A DNA stretch of 64,000 nucleotides from Martinezella rhizogenes (GCF_000799715.1 NZ_JUHG01000020.1:62001-126000); one strand, 5' to 3'; counted from the stretch's first letter, positions 8,820 to 16,934 are shown. Made by a program: numbers and translations. Notes: generated by a model not told the origin, from the letters alone.

Positions 8820-9596
8820 TTAGCTGCCGTATTTCACGGCGGTGATCGTCACCGTCCCATATTGCGTGGGTATGCGGACGTAGACGGGAGCATATACATT
8901 CATGACATCGGCCTTGGCAAACCAGATCTCCATGGCATCGCTCTTGGCAAGATAGAGATAGTCCTTGCGCGTCGACTTGTAGCCGCTCTTCGGCGTGAAG
9001 CGGACGCCGCAGGCGATCGTCTTGCCCTTGAAACCCTCCGTCGAGAACGGATGCGATCCCTTCGGCGACAGTTTCAGATCCATCCGCATCTCGCCGTCGA
9101 AGACAGACAAAGTCTGATTGCAGAGATTGAGGCTAGGGGTGATTGGAAAGATCATGCCAGAAATCGGATCGAGCACCGATTTCAAATCGCTGGCGCTGAT
9201 GGGAACCCAGGTCGATGGCCGATTCGGCTCCGGCGTGATCGTGTTCGAGGTGACATTGCCGTCCGTATAGGCGACGTCATAGGTGCGCTCCCGTTTGCCG
9301 CTTTTGTAGTAGAGCGTGTAATGCGTCGCCTGCAGCTTGTTATCACTGACCACGCCGCTCACATCGGTTCTCGCATCGATCGAGGTAACGAGATCGGCAA
9401 GACCCGATGAGGTGATATCCCCCCGGATGGTGAACTGCTTGTCCTTGACCTCGGTCTTGAAATCCGCCCTGGCGATCGGAAGGCCGGCGAGCGAGACGCG
9501 GTATTGGGTTTCATGCCGCAGGGGATCGGCCGACGCCGCCAAGGGCATCGATGCCATCAGCGCCGAAACAAAAAGCCACTTCCGAACATGAACCAT
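8820..9596 (-). CDS. DUF3108 domain-containing exported protein
   Basis: A 258-residue protein with a Sec signal peptide (residues 1-23, ending in AASA) and a beta-rich mature domain. The opening of the mature part, YRVSLAGLPIARADF, and YYKSGKRERTYDVAY are the patterns of DUF3108 proteins, which are periplasmic and functionally undefined. Two cysteines (in NLCNQ and IACGV) could form a disulfide. ATG 9596 has GAAGG nine bases upstream and places the signal peptide correctly; the ATG at 9638 would add an implausible hydrophilic lead. It is divergent from rpmB. Confidence 0.83.
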   Translation of the reverse strand: MVHVRKWLFVSALMASMPLAASADPLRHETQYRVSLAGLPIARADFKTEVKDKQFTIRGDITSSGLADLVTSIDARTDVSGVVSDNKLQATHYTLYYKSGKRERTYDVAYTDGNVTSNTITPEPNRPSTWVPISASDLKSVLDPISGMIFPITPSLNLCNQTLSVFDGEMRMDLKLSPKGSHPFSTEGFKGKTIACGVRFTPKSGYKSTRKDYLYLAKSDAMEIWFAKADVMNVYAPVYVRIPTQYGTVTITAVKYGS

Positions 9597-9709
9597 CACC
9601 GAAGCCTTCAATAAAGAACAGGCAGGATATATAGACACTTTATGTGCCCACTGCGACCGCCAGAAAACAGCAGCTTTTTGACGGAATTGCGGGAAAGCTC
9701 AAGGTTTGG

Positions 9710-9738
9710 CTTGACGCGGACGGCTGCTCTGACTATAG
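9710..9738 (+). promoter_or_regulatory. Strong housekeeping promoter for rpmB
   Basis: CTTGAC (9710-9715), a 17-base spacer and CTATAG (9733-9738) match the alphaproteobacterial sigma-70 consensus almost perfectly. It sits about 95 bases upstream of the rpmB start, leaving a leader of roughly 90 bases. Consensus quality fits a ribosomal protein gene. Confidence 0.7.
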
Positions 9739-9833
9739 AACCGCAACTTTCCAATTATGGCCTGTTGGATTGCGTGCCGGGTTTTGCCCGGAACGACTTT
9801 TCAGCGGCCAAGAAAAACAAAAGTAGGTGTTCC

Positions 9834-10142
9834 ATGTCCCGCATGTGCGAATTGACCGGCAAGGCCGTCCTCGTGGGCAACAATGTCAGCCACGCCAACA
9901 ACAAGACCAAGCGTCGGTTCCTTCCGAACCTTTGCCAGGTTACGTTGATCTCTGACGTTCTTGGCCAGCGTTATCGTCTGCGCGTTTCCGCTGCTGGCCT
10001 CCGTTCGGTCGAGCATCGTGGCGGCCTCGACGCTTTCCTTCTGAAGGCCAGCGAAAATGAACTCAGCCAGCGTGCCCGCTTGCTGCGTCGCCAGATTGTC
10101 AAGAAGACCGCCGAAGCCGCTGCTGCTACTGTAGCTGCCTAA
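9834..10142 (+). CDS. rpmB: 50S ribosomal protein L28
   Basis: A structural protein of the large ribosomal subunit. The sequence CELTGKAVLVGNNVSHANNKTKRR at the N-terminus, cited here as CELTGKAVLVGNNVSHA, is the L28 signature, and the protein continues with NLCQVTLISDVLGQ and a basic Ala-rich end. Length 102 residues is right for alphaproteobacteria. ATG 9834 is fixed by the conserved N-terminus; the frame upstream is noncoding leader. A consensus promoter precedes it and a strong factor-independent terminator follows, so the gene is an independent transcription unit. Confidence 0.97.
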   Translation: MSRMCELTGKAVLVGNNVSHANNKTKRRFLPNLCQVTLISDVLGQRYRLRVSAAGLRSVEHRGGLDAFLLKASENELSQRARLLRRQIVKKTAEAAAATVAA

Positions 10143-10175
10143 GCTTCTGTACGTCTGACTATCATACGGGCTGAG

Positions 10176-10209
10176 AGGCTTGCACGGATCATCTCCGGGC
10201 AAGCCTTTT
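10176..10209 (+). terminator. Rho-independent terminator of rpmB
   Basis: AGGCTTGC (10176-10183) pairs with GCAAGCCT (10199-10206), and inside it CGGA (10185-10188) pairs with TCCG (10194-10197). The stem is followed by TTTT. It lies 34 bases after the rpmB stop. Confidence 0.85.
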
Positions 10210-10232
10210 CCCATGTCCGGTTTTCACGCCAA

Positions 10233-10262
10233 CTGGTGGCATCTCCCAGGATAAAAAAATGC
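10233..10262 (+). promoter_or_regulatory. Candidate preQ1-I-like pseudoknot riboswitch at the yhhQ start
   Basis: An H-type pseudoknot can be drawn: CTGG (10233-10236) pairs with CCAG (10246-10249); GCAT in the loop (10239-10242) pairs with ATGC (10259-10262); the two are joined by an A-rich tail (10251-10259). This order, the roughly 30-base size and the A-rich third loop resemble class I preQ1 aptamers, and the gene controlled is a queuosine-precursor transporter. The Shine-Dalgarno sequence CAGGA and the ATG lie within the fold, so ligand binding could block initiation. Not verified against a covariance model; stems are short and could be chance. Confidence 0.4.
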
Positions 10263-10897
10263 TTATGAAATCGCGTTACACCCTGATCTACGTTCTGCTG
10301 ATGACGCTCGTCGTCGTCGCGTCGAACATCCTCGTGCAGTATCCGCTGCAGGCAACGTTCGCCGGCATCAATCTTGCCGACATCCTGACCTGGGGCGCCT
10401 TCACCTATCCCGTCGCCTTCCTGATCACGGACCTGACCAATCGCCAGTTCGGCCCGAAGGCCGCGCGCAAGGTGGTGTTTGCCGGCTTCGTCGTCGGTGT
10501 CGCGCTCTCCTTCGTCACCGCCCAGCCACGTATCGCGATCGCTTCCGGCTCGGCCTATCTCGCCGGCCAGCTTCTTGACATCTCCGTATTCAACCGCCTG
10601 CGCCGCATGGCCTGGTGGCGCGCGCCGCTGTTCGGCTCGCTGATCGGCTCCTTGCTCGACACGCTGATCTTCTTCTCCTTCGCCTTCGCGCCCTTCTTCG
10701 TCTTCTTCGGCCCGAACGATCCCTTCGCCATCGACTGGGCTCCGATCCTCGGCGTGTTTTCCACCTCGGCCCCGCGCTGGATCTCCTGGGCAATCGGCGA
10801 TTTCTCGGTGAAGGTGACGGTCGGCCTCGTCATGCTGCTGCCCTACGGTGCGCTGATGAGCACGCTGAAGCCGGCCTCGCAGGCGCCGACCGCCTAG
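10259..10897 (+). CDS. yhhQ: Queuosine precursor transporter, YhhQ/VUT family
   Basis: A 212-residue membrane protein with about six hydrophobic helices that imports queuosine precursors (preQ0/preQ1 in studied members) for tRNA modification. The family's TWGAFTYPVAFLITDLTNRQFG region, cited as FTYPVAFLITDLTNR (near residues 48-62), and GPKAARKVVFAGF are clear, as is the polar ISWAIGDFSVKV helix. Two ATGs (10259, 10265) are possible; the first overlaps the pseudoknot tail. The gene stands between two terminators, so it is transcribed alone, possibly under preQ1 control. Confidence 0.93.
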   Translation: MLMKSRYTLIYVLLMTLVVVASNILVQYPLQATFAGINLADILTWGAFTYPVAFLITDLTNRQFGPKAARKVVFAGFVVGVALSFVTAQPRIAIASGSAYLAGQLLDISVFNRLRRMAWWRAPLFGSLIGSLLDTLIFFSFAFAPFFVFFGPNDPFAIDWAPILGVFSTSAPRWISWAIGDFSVKVTVGLVMLLPYGALMSTLKPASQAPTA

Positions 10898-10921
10898 GCA
10901 ACGGCCATGACCAATAGATGT

Positions 10922-10946
10922 AAGCCCGCGGCAAGCCGCAGGCTTT
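10922..10946 (+). terminator. Rho-independent terminator of yhhQ
   Basis: AAGCC-c-GCGGC (10922-10932) pairs with GCCGC-a-GGCTT (10935-10945), one mismatch, two-base loop, followed by a T-run reaching the stop codon of the convergent gene at 10948. It could also serve that gene in the other direction, where the stem is preceded by AAAA. Confidence 0.8.
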
Positions 10947-10947
10947 T

Positions 10948-11964
10948 TCATTTCTGGCTGATGAGGCTCCCATCCCGAAGCCGGAACTCCAGCATCAGAC
11001 TTCGCTGCAGGATCGAATGATTGTCGTCGGAGACCATGATCAAATGCGTCGTGCCGTCGGCCGCGCGGAAGGCATCCAGCCCTTCCATATTGTCGATCTG
11101 GTAGCTGGAATTGGCCTCGAAGATGATCGTGCCGTCCACGACCGCTCCCGGCCTGATATCCGCCCCAGCGATGCGGCGGATGCGCATGCCGATACCCCGC
11201 GCCAGACTGAAGCGCCGCTCCAAAAGCAGCAGATCGCCATCCGGCAGGAACACGCCGTCGCTGGCGTCGAAATCATCGTAGTGGCGCACGGTGAAGCGGC
11301 CCTTCAATGGCCCTTCCAGGACCGCCGCCAGCATATTGCCCTGTTCGTCCAGACTGTCTTCCGCGACAACAACCGTAGCTCCCGAAAGCGGGATCGAGGA
11401 CGGCGCGATCATCAAGGCTTCCAGACTGCGGTTGCCGCGCAATTTCTTTCTCGGGATGAGAATCGGAATGGTGCCGTCGGGCGGCGAGGTCTCGAAGCCC
11501 GGATCGGGATAGGCGTCGACCCGATGATACTGCTCATAGCTGACGAGCACATGGTCGCCCTTGAGCGCCAGCCCCTCCGCATCCATCGCGCTCTTGCCGG
11601 TATCCGTCTCACCAAGGCGATCGAGCATCGGCATGATGCGGGCATCGGCGATACCATTCAGCCTTCCCTCCCCGTCACGCTCGATGGTTCCGGTCAGCCA
11701 GTGGCCAGTATCCAGCACCGAGACGAAATGGTGCTGATCAGAACGGAAGCGGATGGCGGACATGGCGCCGAGAAGCGGATTGCTGGAACTAAGCTCCAGA
11801 CCACCCAGGAATTCGAGCGCGCCGAATCGTGTCTGTTCGGAACCGGGCTTGAAAGCCGAGATCGCCGTCGCATGGATCTCCGCCGGCCCGCCTTCCGGCG
11901 CGTCCACGGCGGCACAGCCGGCGAGCAGCAGCATAAGCATGGTCGCGCGGCAGAAGCATTTCAT
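10948..11964 (-). CDS. Esterase-like activity of phytase family lipoprotein
   Basis: A 338-residue lipoprotein: the lipobox LLAGC places the lipidated cysteine at residue 17. The mature part is a beta-propeller-like sequence with MSAIRFRSDQHHFVSVLDTGHW (cited as FVSVLDTGHWLTG), DAEGLAL, VSYEQYHRVDAY, ALMIAP and NMEGLDAFRAADG, the hallmarks of the 'phytase-like esterase' domain found in many Rhizobiales proteins. Biochemical role is not established for the family. It is convergent with yhhQ and 86 bases downstream of the cobT stop, in the same direction, with a hairpin between. Confidence 0.85.
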   Translation of the reverse strand: MKCFCRATMLMLLLAGCAAVDAPEGGPAEIHATAISAFKPGSEQTRFGALEFLGGLELSSSNPLLGAMSAIRFRSDQHHFVSVLDTGHWLTGTIERDGEGRLNGIADARIMPMLDRLGETDTGKSAMDAEGLALKGDHVLVSYEQYHRVDAYPDPGFETSPPDGTIPILIPRKKLRGNRSLEALMIAPSSIPLSGATVVVAEDSLDEQGNMLAAVLEGPLKGRFTVRHYDDFDASDGVFLPDGDLLLLERRFSLARGIGMRIRRIAGADIRPGAVVDGTIIFEANSSYQIDNMEGLDAFRAADGTTHLIMVSDDNHSILQRSLMLEFRLRDGSLISQK

Positions 11965-12007
11965 GGGCTCTCACGGGGCCTGCGGGATCAGGAAGGTAGT
12001 CGGCAAG

Positions 12008-12031
12008 AGCACCGGCCGAACGGCCGGTGCT
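12008..12031 (-). terminator. Perfect 11-bp hairpin downstream of cobT, likely terminator
   Basis: AGCACCGGCCG (12008-12018) and CGGCCGGTGCT (12021-12031) form a perfect stem with a two-base loop 20 bases after the cobT stop. On the minus strand the stem is followed by CTTGCC, not a true T-run, so it may be an attenuator or an mRNA-end stabiliser rather than a full terminator. Confidence 0.5.
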
Positions 12032-12050
12032 AGAGACAAGCCTAATGTGT

Positions 12051-13949
12051 TCAGCTTGCGCGGCGCATGCGCGAGCGCGGCTGGCTCGCCTGATCCTCGA
12101 ACAGCGAAGCAAGCTGCTCGGTCATGGCGCCAGCCAGCTCGTCGGCGTCGACGATGGTCACGGCGCGGCGATAGTAGCGCGTGACGTCATGGCCAATGCC
12201 AATCGCCAGCAGCTCCACCGGCGAGCGTGTCTCGATCTGCTCGATGACAGCGCGCAGGTGCCGTTCCAGATAGTTGCCCGGATTGACCGACAGCGTCGAA
12301 TCGTCGACCGGCGCACCATCCGAAATCATCATCAGGATACGGCGCTGCTCGCGGCGGCCAAGTAGGCGGTTATGCGCCCAGATCAGCGCCTCGCCGTCGA
12401 TATTTTCCTTGAGCAGGCCTTCACGCATCATCAGGCCAAGATTGACGCGCGACCGGCGATAAGGCTCGTCGGCGGATTTGTAGATGATATGGCGCAGGTC
12501 GTTGAGGCGGCCCGGCGTCTGCGGCTTGCCGCTGGCGAGCCACTTTTCACGCGCCTGTCCACCCTTCCAGGCCTTGGTGGTGAAGCCGAGGATCTCGACC
12601 TTGACGCCGCAGCGCTCCAGCGTGCGCGCCAGAATATCGGCGCAGGAGGCGGCAACCGTGATCGGCCGGCCACGCATCGAACCGGAATTGTCGATCAGCA
12701 ATGTCACGACCGTATCGCGGAACTGCGTGTCGCGCTCCATCTTGAAGGACAGCGCCTGCATCGGGTCGATGATCAGGCGGGTCAACCGTGCCGGATCGAG
12801 ATAGCCCTCTTCCAGGTCGAAGTCCCAGGAACGGTTCTGCTGCGCCATCAGCCGGCGCTGCAAGCGGTTGGCGAGCCGCCCGACCGCACCCTGCAAGTGT
12901 GCGAGCTGCTTGTCGAGGAAAGCGCGCAGGCGCTCGAGTTCCGCCACGTCGCAGAGTTCCTGCGCCATCGTGGTCTCGTCGTATTCCTCGGTGAAGACGT
13001 GGTAGTCGACCTTTTCGTTGAAGTCGGCAAAGGGCGTGTTCGGACGGCGGGTTTCGCCCGGCGTCTCCGAATCCTCCTCACCCTCTTCGCTCATGTCGTC
13101 GTCGGAGATTTCGGCGCCGTCCATCTCGCCGTCGTCCATCTGCTCGTCGGAGGCTTCGCTGTCCTCGGCGGGCGCGGAATCGGAGCCATCGTCGCTCTCG
13201 ACATCCTGATCGTCCTGATCCTCGCCGCTCGGCTTATCTTCTTCGGTGGACTCCTCGTCGGAATCCGGCTCCATCTCCTGGTCGCCGTACTCCTCGGCCA
13301 TCTCCATGGCCGTCAGCATGTTGCGGACGACACGAGCAAAGCTCTGCTGGTCGTTGATGCTGGAGGTGAGATTGTCGAGTTCGCCGCCGGTCTTTTCCTC
13401 GATGAAGGACCGCCAGAGATCGAGAACCTTGCCAGCGCTTTCCGGAGGCTTCTGACCGGTCAGCTTTTCGCGCACGATCATCGCCATGGCTTCGCCGATG
13501 GGCGCGTCTTCCTGCCGCTCGATGCCGGAGAAGTTCGCCTTGGCGTATTTTTCCGAATTCATCGAGTTGATATTGGAGGCCATGCCGCTCATCCGCAGCG
13601 AACCGATCGATTCCACGCGCGCCTGCTCGACCGCATCGAAGATCGAGCGGGCATCGGCGCCCTGAGGCGCCATGACGGCATGTACGCGGGCATCGTGACA
13701 GGCAAGCCTCAGCGCCATCGAATCGCCGAGACCGCGCGTCACCGCCAGCTCATGCGCTGTTGGTCGCTTCGAAAGCTCTGGCAGACGGATGCGCTCGCCC
13801 GTCATTCCCGGACGCTCGTTGGCGAAGGCGACCTCGACCTCGGCATCGCCGGCGATCGAGCGCACACAGCCGGTAATCGCCCGACGCAACGGCTCCATGT
13901 CCACCGGACCATTCGGCTTCGCTTTGGAATTGTCTCCCCGACCTGCCAT
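12051..13949 (-). CDS. cobT: Cobaltochelatase subunit CobT
   Basis: Subunit of the ATP-dependent CobNST complex that inserts cobalt into hydrogenobyrinate diamide in aerobic cobalamin synthesis. The 632-residue protein has an N-terminal CobT domain, a long acidic Asp/Glu/Ser-rich linker (about 215-300) and a C-terminal von Willebrand A domain with the metal-ion-dependent adhesion motif LLIDNSGSMRG. The VWA domain docks on the CobS AAA+ ring. It starts 17 bases after cobS, forming a cobS-cobT operon. The catalytic subunit gene cobN is not in this window, as usual in Rhizobiales where it lies in another cob cluster. Confidence 0.96.
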   Translation of the reverse strand: MAGRGDNSKAKPNGPVDMEPLRRAITGCVRSIAGDAEVEVAFANERPGMTGERIRLPELSKRPTAHELAVTRGLGDSMALRLACHDARVHAVMAPQGADARSIFDAVEQARVESIGSLRMSGMASNINSMNSEKYAKANFSGIERQEDAPIGEAMAMIVREKLTGQKPPESAGKVLDLWRSFIEEKTGGELDNLTSSINDQQSFARVVRNMLTAMEMAEEYGDQEMEPDSDEESTEEDKPSGEDQDDQDVESDDGSDSAPAEDSEASDEQMDDGEMDGAEISDDDMSEEGEEDSETPGETRRPNTPFADFNEKVDYHVFTEEYDETTMAQELCDVAELERLRAFLDKQLAHLQGAVGRLANRLQRRLMAQQNRSWDFDLEEGYLDPARLTRLIIDPMQALSFKMERDTQFRDTVVTLLIDNSGSMRGRPITVAASCADILARTLERCGVKVEILGFTTKAWKGGQAREKWLASGKPQTPGRLNDLRHIIYKSADEPYRRSRVNLGLMMREGLLKENIDGEALIWAHNRLLGRREQRRILMMISDGAPVDDSTLSVNPGNYLERHLRAVIEQIETRSPVELLAIGIGHDVTRYYRRAVTIVDADELAGAMTEQLASLFEDQASQPRSRMRRAS

Positions 13950-13966
13950 GACTTGTCGATTCTTCC

Positions 13967-14956
13967 CTAGGCTTCGAGCACAATGTTGGCAGCGCTTTCC
14001 TTCAGCTCGACGCCGAAGGAACGCTGATATTGCTCGGCGACCAGCGGCCGCTCCAGCTCATCGCACTTGTTGAGGAAGGTAACGCGGAAGGCAAAGGCGA
14101 TATCGCCGAAGATTTCCGCATTTTCCGCCCAAGTGATGACCGTACGCGGACTCATGACGGTCGACAGATCGCCGTTCATGAAGGCAGCACGGGTGAGATC
14201 GGCGACGCGAACCATCTTCGATACCGTGTCGCGGCCCTTGTCGGTGCGGAAGGACTTCACCTTCGCGAGCACGATGTTGACCTCATTCTCGTGCGGCAGG
14301 TAATTCAGCGTCGTGACGATCGACCAACGGTCCATCTGCGCCTGGTTGATCTGCTGCGTGCCGTGATAAAGGCCGGTCGTGTCGCCGAGACCAATGGTGT
14401 TGGCGGTCGCAAACAGACGGAAGGCCGGGTGCGGACGAATGACACGGCTCTGGTCGAGCAGCGTCAGGCGGCCGGAGGATTCCAGCACGCGCTGGATGAC
14501 GAACATCACGTCCGGGCGGCCGGCATCGTACTCGTCAAAGACGAGCGCGACATTGTGCTGGTAGGCCCAGGGCAGGATACCGTCCTTGAATTCGGTGATC
14601 TGCAACCCGTCCTTGACGACGATGGCATCCTTGCCGACCAGGTCGATACGGCTGACATGGCTGTCGAGGTTGATACGCACGCAAGGCCAGTTGAGGCGGG
14701 CGGCAACCTGCTCGATATGCGAGGACTTGCCGGTGCCGTGGTAGCCCGAGATCATCACGCGGCGGTTATGGGCAAACCCGGCGAGAATGGCGAGCGTCGT
14801 CTCGCGGTCGAACAGATAATCGGTGTCGAGATCAGGCACATAGGCGCCGCCCTTGCTGTAGGCCGGAACGCGAATATCTGAATCGATGCCAAAGACGTCA
14901 CGAACCGAAACGGTGGTGTCGGGAATCTCGGAAATATCAAGGTCAATCTTGCTCAT
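13967..14956 (-). CDS. cobS: Cobaltochelatase AAA+ subunit CobS
   Basis: A 329-residue AAA+ ATPase that powers the CobNST cobalt chelatase. It contains a CobS N-terminal domain, Walker A GYHGTGKS (71-78), Walker B VALVFDEYDAG (136-146) and the sensor region LFATANTIGLGDTTG. Start at ATG 14956 is preferred: GGAG lies six bases upstream and the N-terminus MSKIDLDIS matches the family. ATG 14959 is adjacent and cannot be excluded; the frame to 14983 has no ribosome site. A 15-base inverted repeat (14971-14985) lies immediately upstream. Confidence 0.96.
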   Translation of the reverse strand: MSKIDLDISEIPDTTVSVRDVFGIDSDIRVPAYSKGGAYVPDLDTDYLFDRETTLAILAGFAHNRRVMISGYHGTGKSSHIEQVAARLNWPCVRINLDSHVSRIDLVGKDAIVVKDGLQITEFKDGILPWAYQHNVALVFDEYDAGRPDVMFVIQRVLESSGRLTLLDQSRVIRPHPAFRLFATANTIGLGDTTGLYHGTQQINQAQMDRWSIVTTLNYLPHENEVNIVLAKVKSFRTDKGRDTVSKMVRVADLTRAAFMNGDLSTVMSPRTVITWAENAEIFGDIAFAFRVTFLNKCDELERPLVAEQYQRSFGVELKESAANIVLEA

Positions 14957-15261
14957 CATGTCTCCAAGGCGGGTGACTGTCACCCAGCCATATCAATCTC
15001 AGCCATTTGCATCATGACGCCGCAGTTTATTATCCGCATCCGTCTGGTCGGAACGTCGGCGATACTTCTCCGGGACTGAAGCGAAACCTCGACGCGATAA
15101 AATGATCGCTTGCGAGCATTCTTGAACAGAGTCCCGGACAAGAAACGCCGCGTCCGGAAAGTCGGCCAAGGTGCCAGCCAAATGCGCACCCTGCCGCAGT
15201 TGCCCACGGCTTCAGCCGATTTGGACCATACCTGATTGAAGACGGAGAGCAAGGACAGGAA
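14957..15261. other. Intergenic region of 305 bases between the J-domain gene and cobS
   Basis: No convincing gene: the one frame across it (14980-15252, minus) has a random composition and no ribosome site. It holds the cobS ribosome binding site and, at 14971-14985, GGGTGACTGTCACCC, a perfect inverted repeat with one central base that could be a protein binding site. No cobalamin riboswitch features such as a B12 box were recognised. Confidence 0.5.
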
Positions 15262-15885
15262 TTAACAAAAACCGTTCTGTTTCAATAATTGATAAGCCTG
15301 GATGACCGCGCGGAAACGCTCCTCCGACCCACGGTCGCCGCCATTGGCATCCGGATGGTGTTTTTTCACCAGTTCCTTGTAGCGGCTCTTGATTTCCACC
15401 GAGGTCGCGTTGGCGCTGAGACCCATCGTGTCGAAGGCCTTTGACTCCAGCGTCTTCAGTTTGCGCTGCTGCTCGGGGAAGCGCGGACCGCTACCACGGC
15501 CGTCGCCGTCCTTGACGAAGCCGAAAGGATCACGAACCCGGGTATAGGCACCGGAGCGGACCTCCGATTGCAAGGGGCTGTTCTTCGCCGCCTTGTTGAC
15601 GCCGACGGTCCAGGTTGGGCGATGACCGGTGATCGCTTCCTTCTGGTAACGCGCGATCTCACTGTCCGAAAGGCCGGAGAAATAATTATAGCCCTTATTG
15701 TAGTCCTTGACGTGCTCGAAGCAGAACAAAAAGAACTGCCCTTCCGCATTGCGCCCGACCGGAGCGCGATGCGTACCCTTTTTGTCGCAGCCGTCCCACT
15801 GGCACGTCGGCGGAGCCTGCTCGGGCTCCGGCTCGCGTTTGCGGCGGGTTCGAATGCGATCGAAATATTTTGAATCAAGTTTCAT
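15262..15885 (-). CDS. J-domain (DnaJ-like) protein
   Basis: A 207-residue protein of the DnaJ family that should stimulate an Hsp70 partner. The C-terminal 65 residues form the J domain with the essential HPD tripeptide in KKHHPDANGGD and the flanking helices SRYKELVK and FRAVIQAYQLL. The N-terminal part is basic and contains a Cys-rich segment (CQWDGCDKKG... FLFCFEHV) that could bind a metal. This 'J domain at the C-terminus' arrangement next to bolA and cobS is common in Rhizobiales. It is divergent from bolA with 106 bases between. Confidence 0.9.
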   Translation of the reverse strand: MKLDSKYFDRIRTRRKREPEPEQAPPTCQWDGCDKKGTHRAPVGRNAEGQFFLFCFEHVKDYNKGYNYFSGLSDSEIARYQKEAITGHRPTWTVGVNKAAKNSPLQSEVRSGAYTRVRDPFGFVKDGDGRGSGPRFPEQQRKLKTLESKAFDTMGLSANATSVEIKSRYKELVKKHHPDANGGDRGSEERFRAVIQAYQLLKQNGFC

Positions 15886-15991
15886 GACGCCCTAATTATG
15901 AGGCCTTGGCTACCCCACAACAAGAATTGACAAATGGGAATGTTATAGGCTTTGTGGGAACCTTTTTCGCGAACGAGGACATGGCGGGAAT

Positions 15992-16279
15992 ATGGAAACG
16001 ACGCTTCAATCCCGCATTGAAAAAAAGCTCACCGACGCCTTCGCGCCCGAGCGTCTTGCGGTCATCAACGAAAGCCACATGCACGCCGGCCACCAGCCCG
16101 ACATGACCGGAACCGGCGAAACTCATATAAGAGTTCGAATCGTCTCCGCCAAGTTCGCCGGCATGCCGCGCCTTGCCCGCCATAGGGCGATCAACGAGCT
16201 ATTGAAGCCGGAACTGGATGCGGGGCTGCACGCACTCGCCGTGGAGCCGGCAGCACCCGGAGAAGCGGTGCGGTGGTAA
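15992..16279 (+). CDS. BolA family protein
   Basis: A 95-residue BolA/IbaG-type protein, associated in other bacteria with monothiol glutaredoxins, iron-sulfur handling and stress morphology. Recognised by INESHMHAGH in the first half and the FAGMPRLARHRAINELL helix region, cited as FAGMPRLARHR, with the conserved C-terminal LHALAVE strand. Start ATG 15992 follows a GGGAAT rather than a strong ribosome site. Transcribed divergently from the J-domain gene, a pairing often seen in this order. Confidence 0.92.
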   Translation: METTLQSRIEKKLTDAFAPERLAVINESHMHAGHQPDMTGTGETHIRVRIVSAKFAGMPRLARHRAINELLKPELDAGLHALAVEPAAPGEAVRW

Positions 16280-16324
16280 CTCGGCTGCGGCCGACCACCG
16301 ATAGCCCAGCGCCTAGCGGCACGT

Positions 16325-16366
16325 ATTAAGCGCCGACAAAATCAAATTAAGCGCCGACAAAATCAA
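16325..16366. repeat. Perfect 21-bp tandem duplication at the end of the Fic gene
   Basis: The 21 bases 16325-16345 are repeated exactly at 16346-16366; the unit begins ATTAAGCGCCGACAAAATC. The second copy encodes the last residues DFVGA and stop of the Fic protein; the first copy is an identical but untranslated repeat of that end. No third copy was seen on the far side of the Fic/XRE pair. Confidence 0.95.
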
Positions 16367-16934
16367 AAAGTGGCGCCATATTGCCGGCATCTGCCGCTCG
16401 AAGAGCGAGGATATATGCGTTTCGACGCTCATTATCAGCCTGCAGATCCGTACCGCTCGCCCACGAGATCGCCGGATGTCTGAAATAGTCCTGAAGGAAA
16501 ATATCAGCCGCTATCCGGGCATGTCGACCGTTTCCGTTCGGGAACGGATGTATCTGCACCATCCTGTGATGAAAGCGGGCAGCAGCTTCCTTCGGCGGGA
16601 AAACAGAGTGCTCTGCCCAGTAACGCGCATCCCCCAGGAGATTGTGAACCTGGACAGAGATCTGAAGAGGATCGATGCCGATATTTTTCTCGGTGAGACG
16701 ATAGGTCCCCGCCCACATCCAAACGTCGCCAAACAGTCTCTTATGCAGCACCCTCACAAACTCGTCCGTCAAGATGTCGCCCGCACGCCGTCGCCCGACC
16801 CATCGAAGACCAGCCGTGATATTTGCGCTTTCAAGCTCATCGAGTTGAAGACGAGTGGTAATGTGCTTGAACATAAGTCCTTCGATATCGTCTGCGTCAA
16901 GCGGCGTCGCTCCCTCAGGCTCCTGAAACATCAA
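16347..16934 (-). CDS. Fic family protein, 'mobile mystery protein B' type
   Basis: A 195-residue Fic-domain protein. Fic enzymes transfer AMP or other groups from nucleotides to target proteins. The catalytic motif is complete: HPFPNGNGRHAR (129-140), with His129 as the expected base and Gly/Asn/Arg for phosphate binding. Upstream elements WMWAGTYR and the flap region fit the family. The start overlaps the stop of the XRE gene by four bases (ATGA). The always-paired genes are known as mobile mystery proteins A and B (TIGR02612/02613) and are frequent on mobile DNA. A toxin-like role is inferred from this pairing, not shown. No inhibitory (S/T)xxxE(G/N) motif was obvious in this protein. Confidence 0.85.
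   Translation of the reverse strand: MMFQEPEGATPLDADDIEGLMFKHITTRLQLDELESANITAGLRWVGRRRAGDILTDEFVRVLHKRLFGDVWMWAGTYRLTEKNIGIDPLQISVQVHNLLGDARYWAEHSVFPPKEAAARFHHRMVQIHPFPNGNGRHARIAADIFLQDYFRHPAISWASGTDLQADNERRNAYILALRAADAGNMAPLFDFVGA

Noticed and set aside
12372..13970. A 532-codon plus-strand frame opposite cobT
   Set aside because: Antisense artefact of the acidic CobT linker and GC-rich codons; no independent family features.
14980..15252. 90-codon minus-strand frame in the cobS leader
   Set aside because: No ribosome site, random composition, no recognisable domain.
15927..15949. TTGACA with TTATAG as a bolA promoter
   Set aside because: The two elements are only 10 bases apart, too close for a sigma-70 promoter; the true promoter was not identified.
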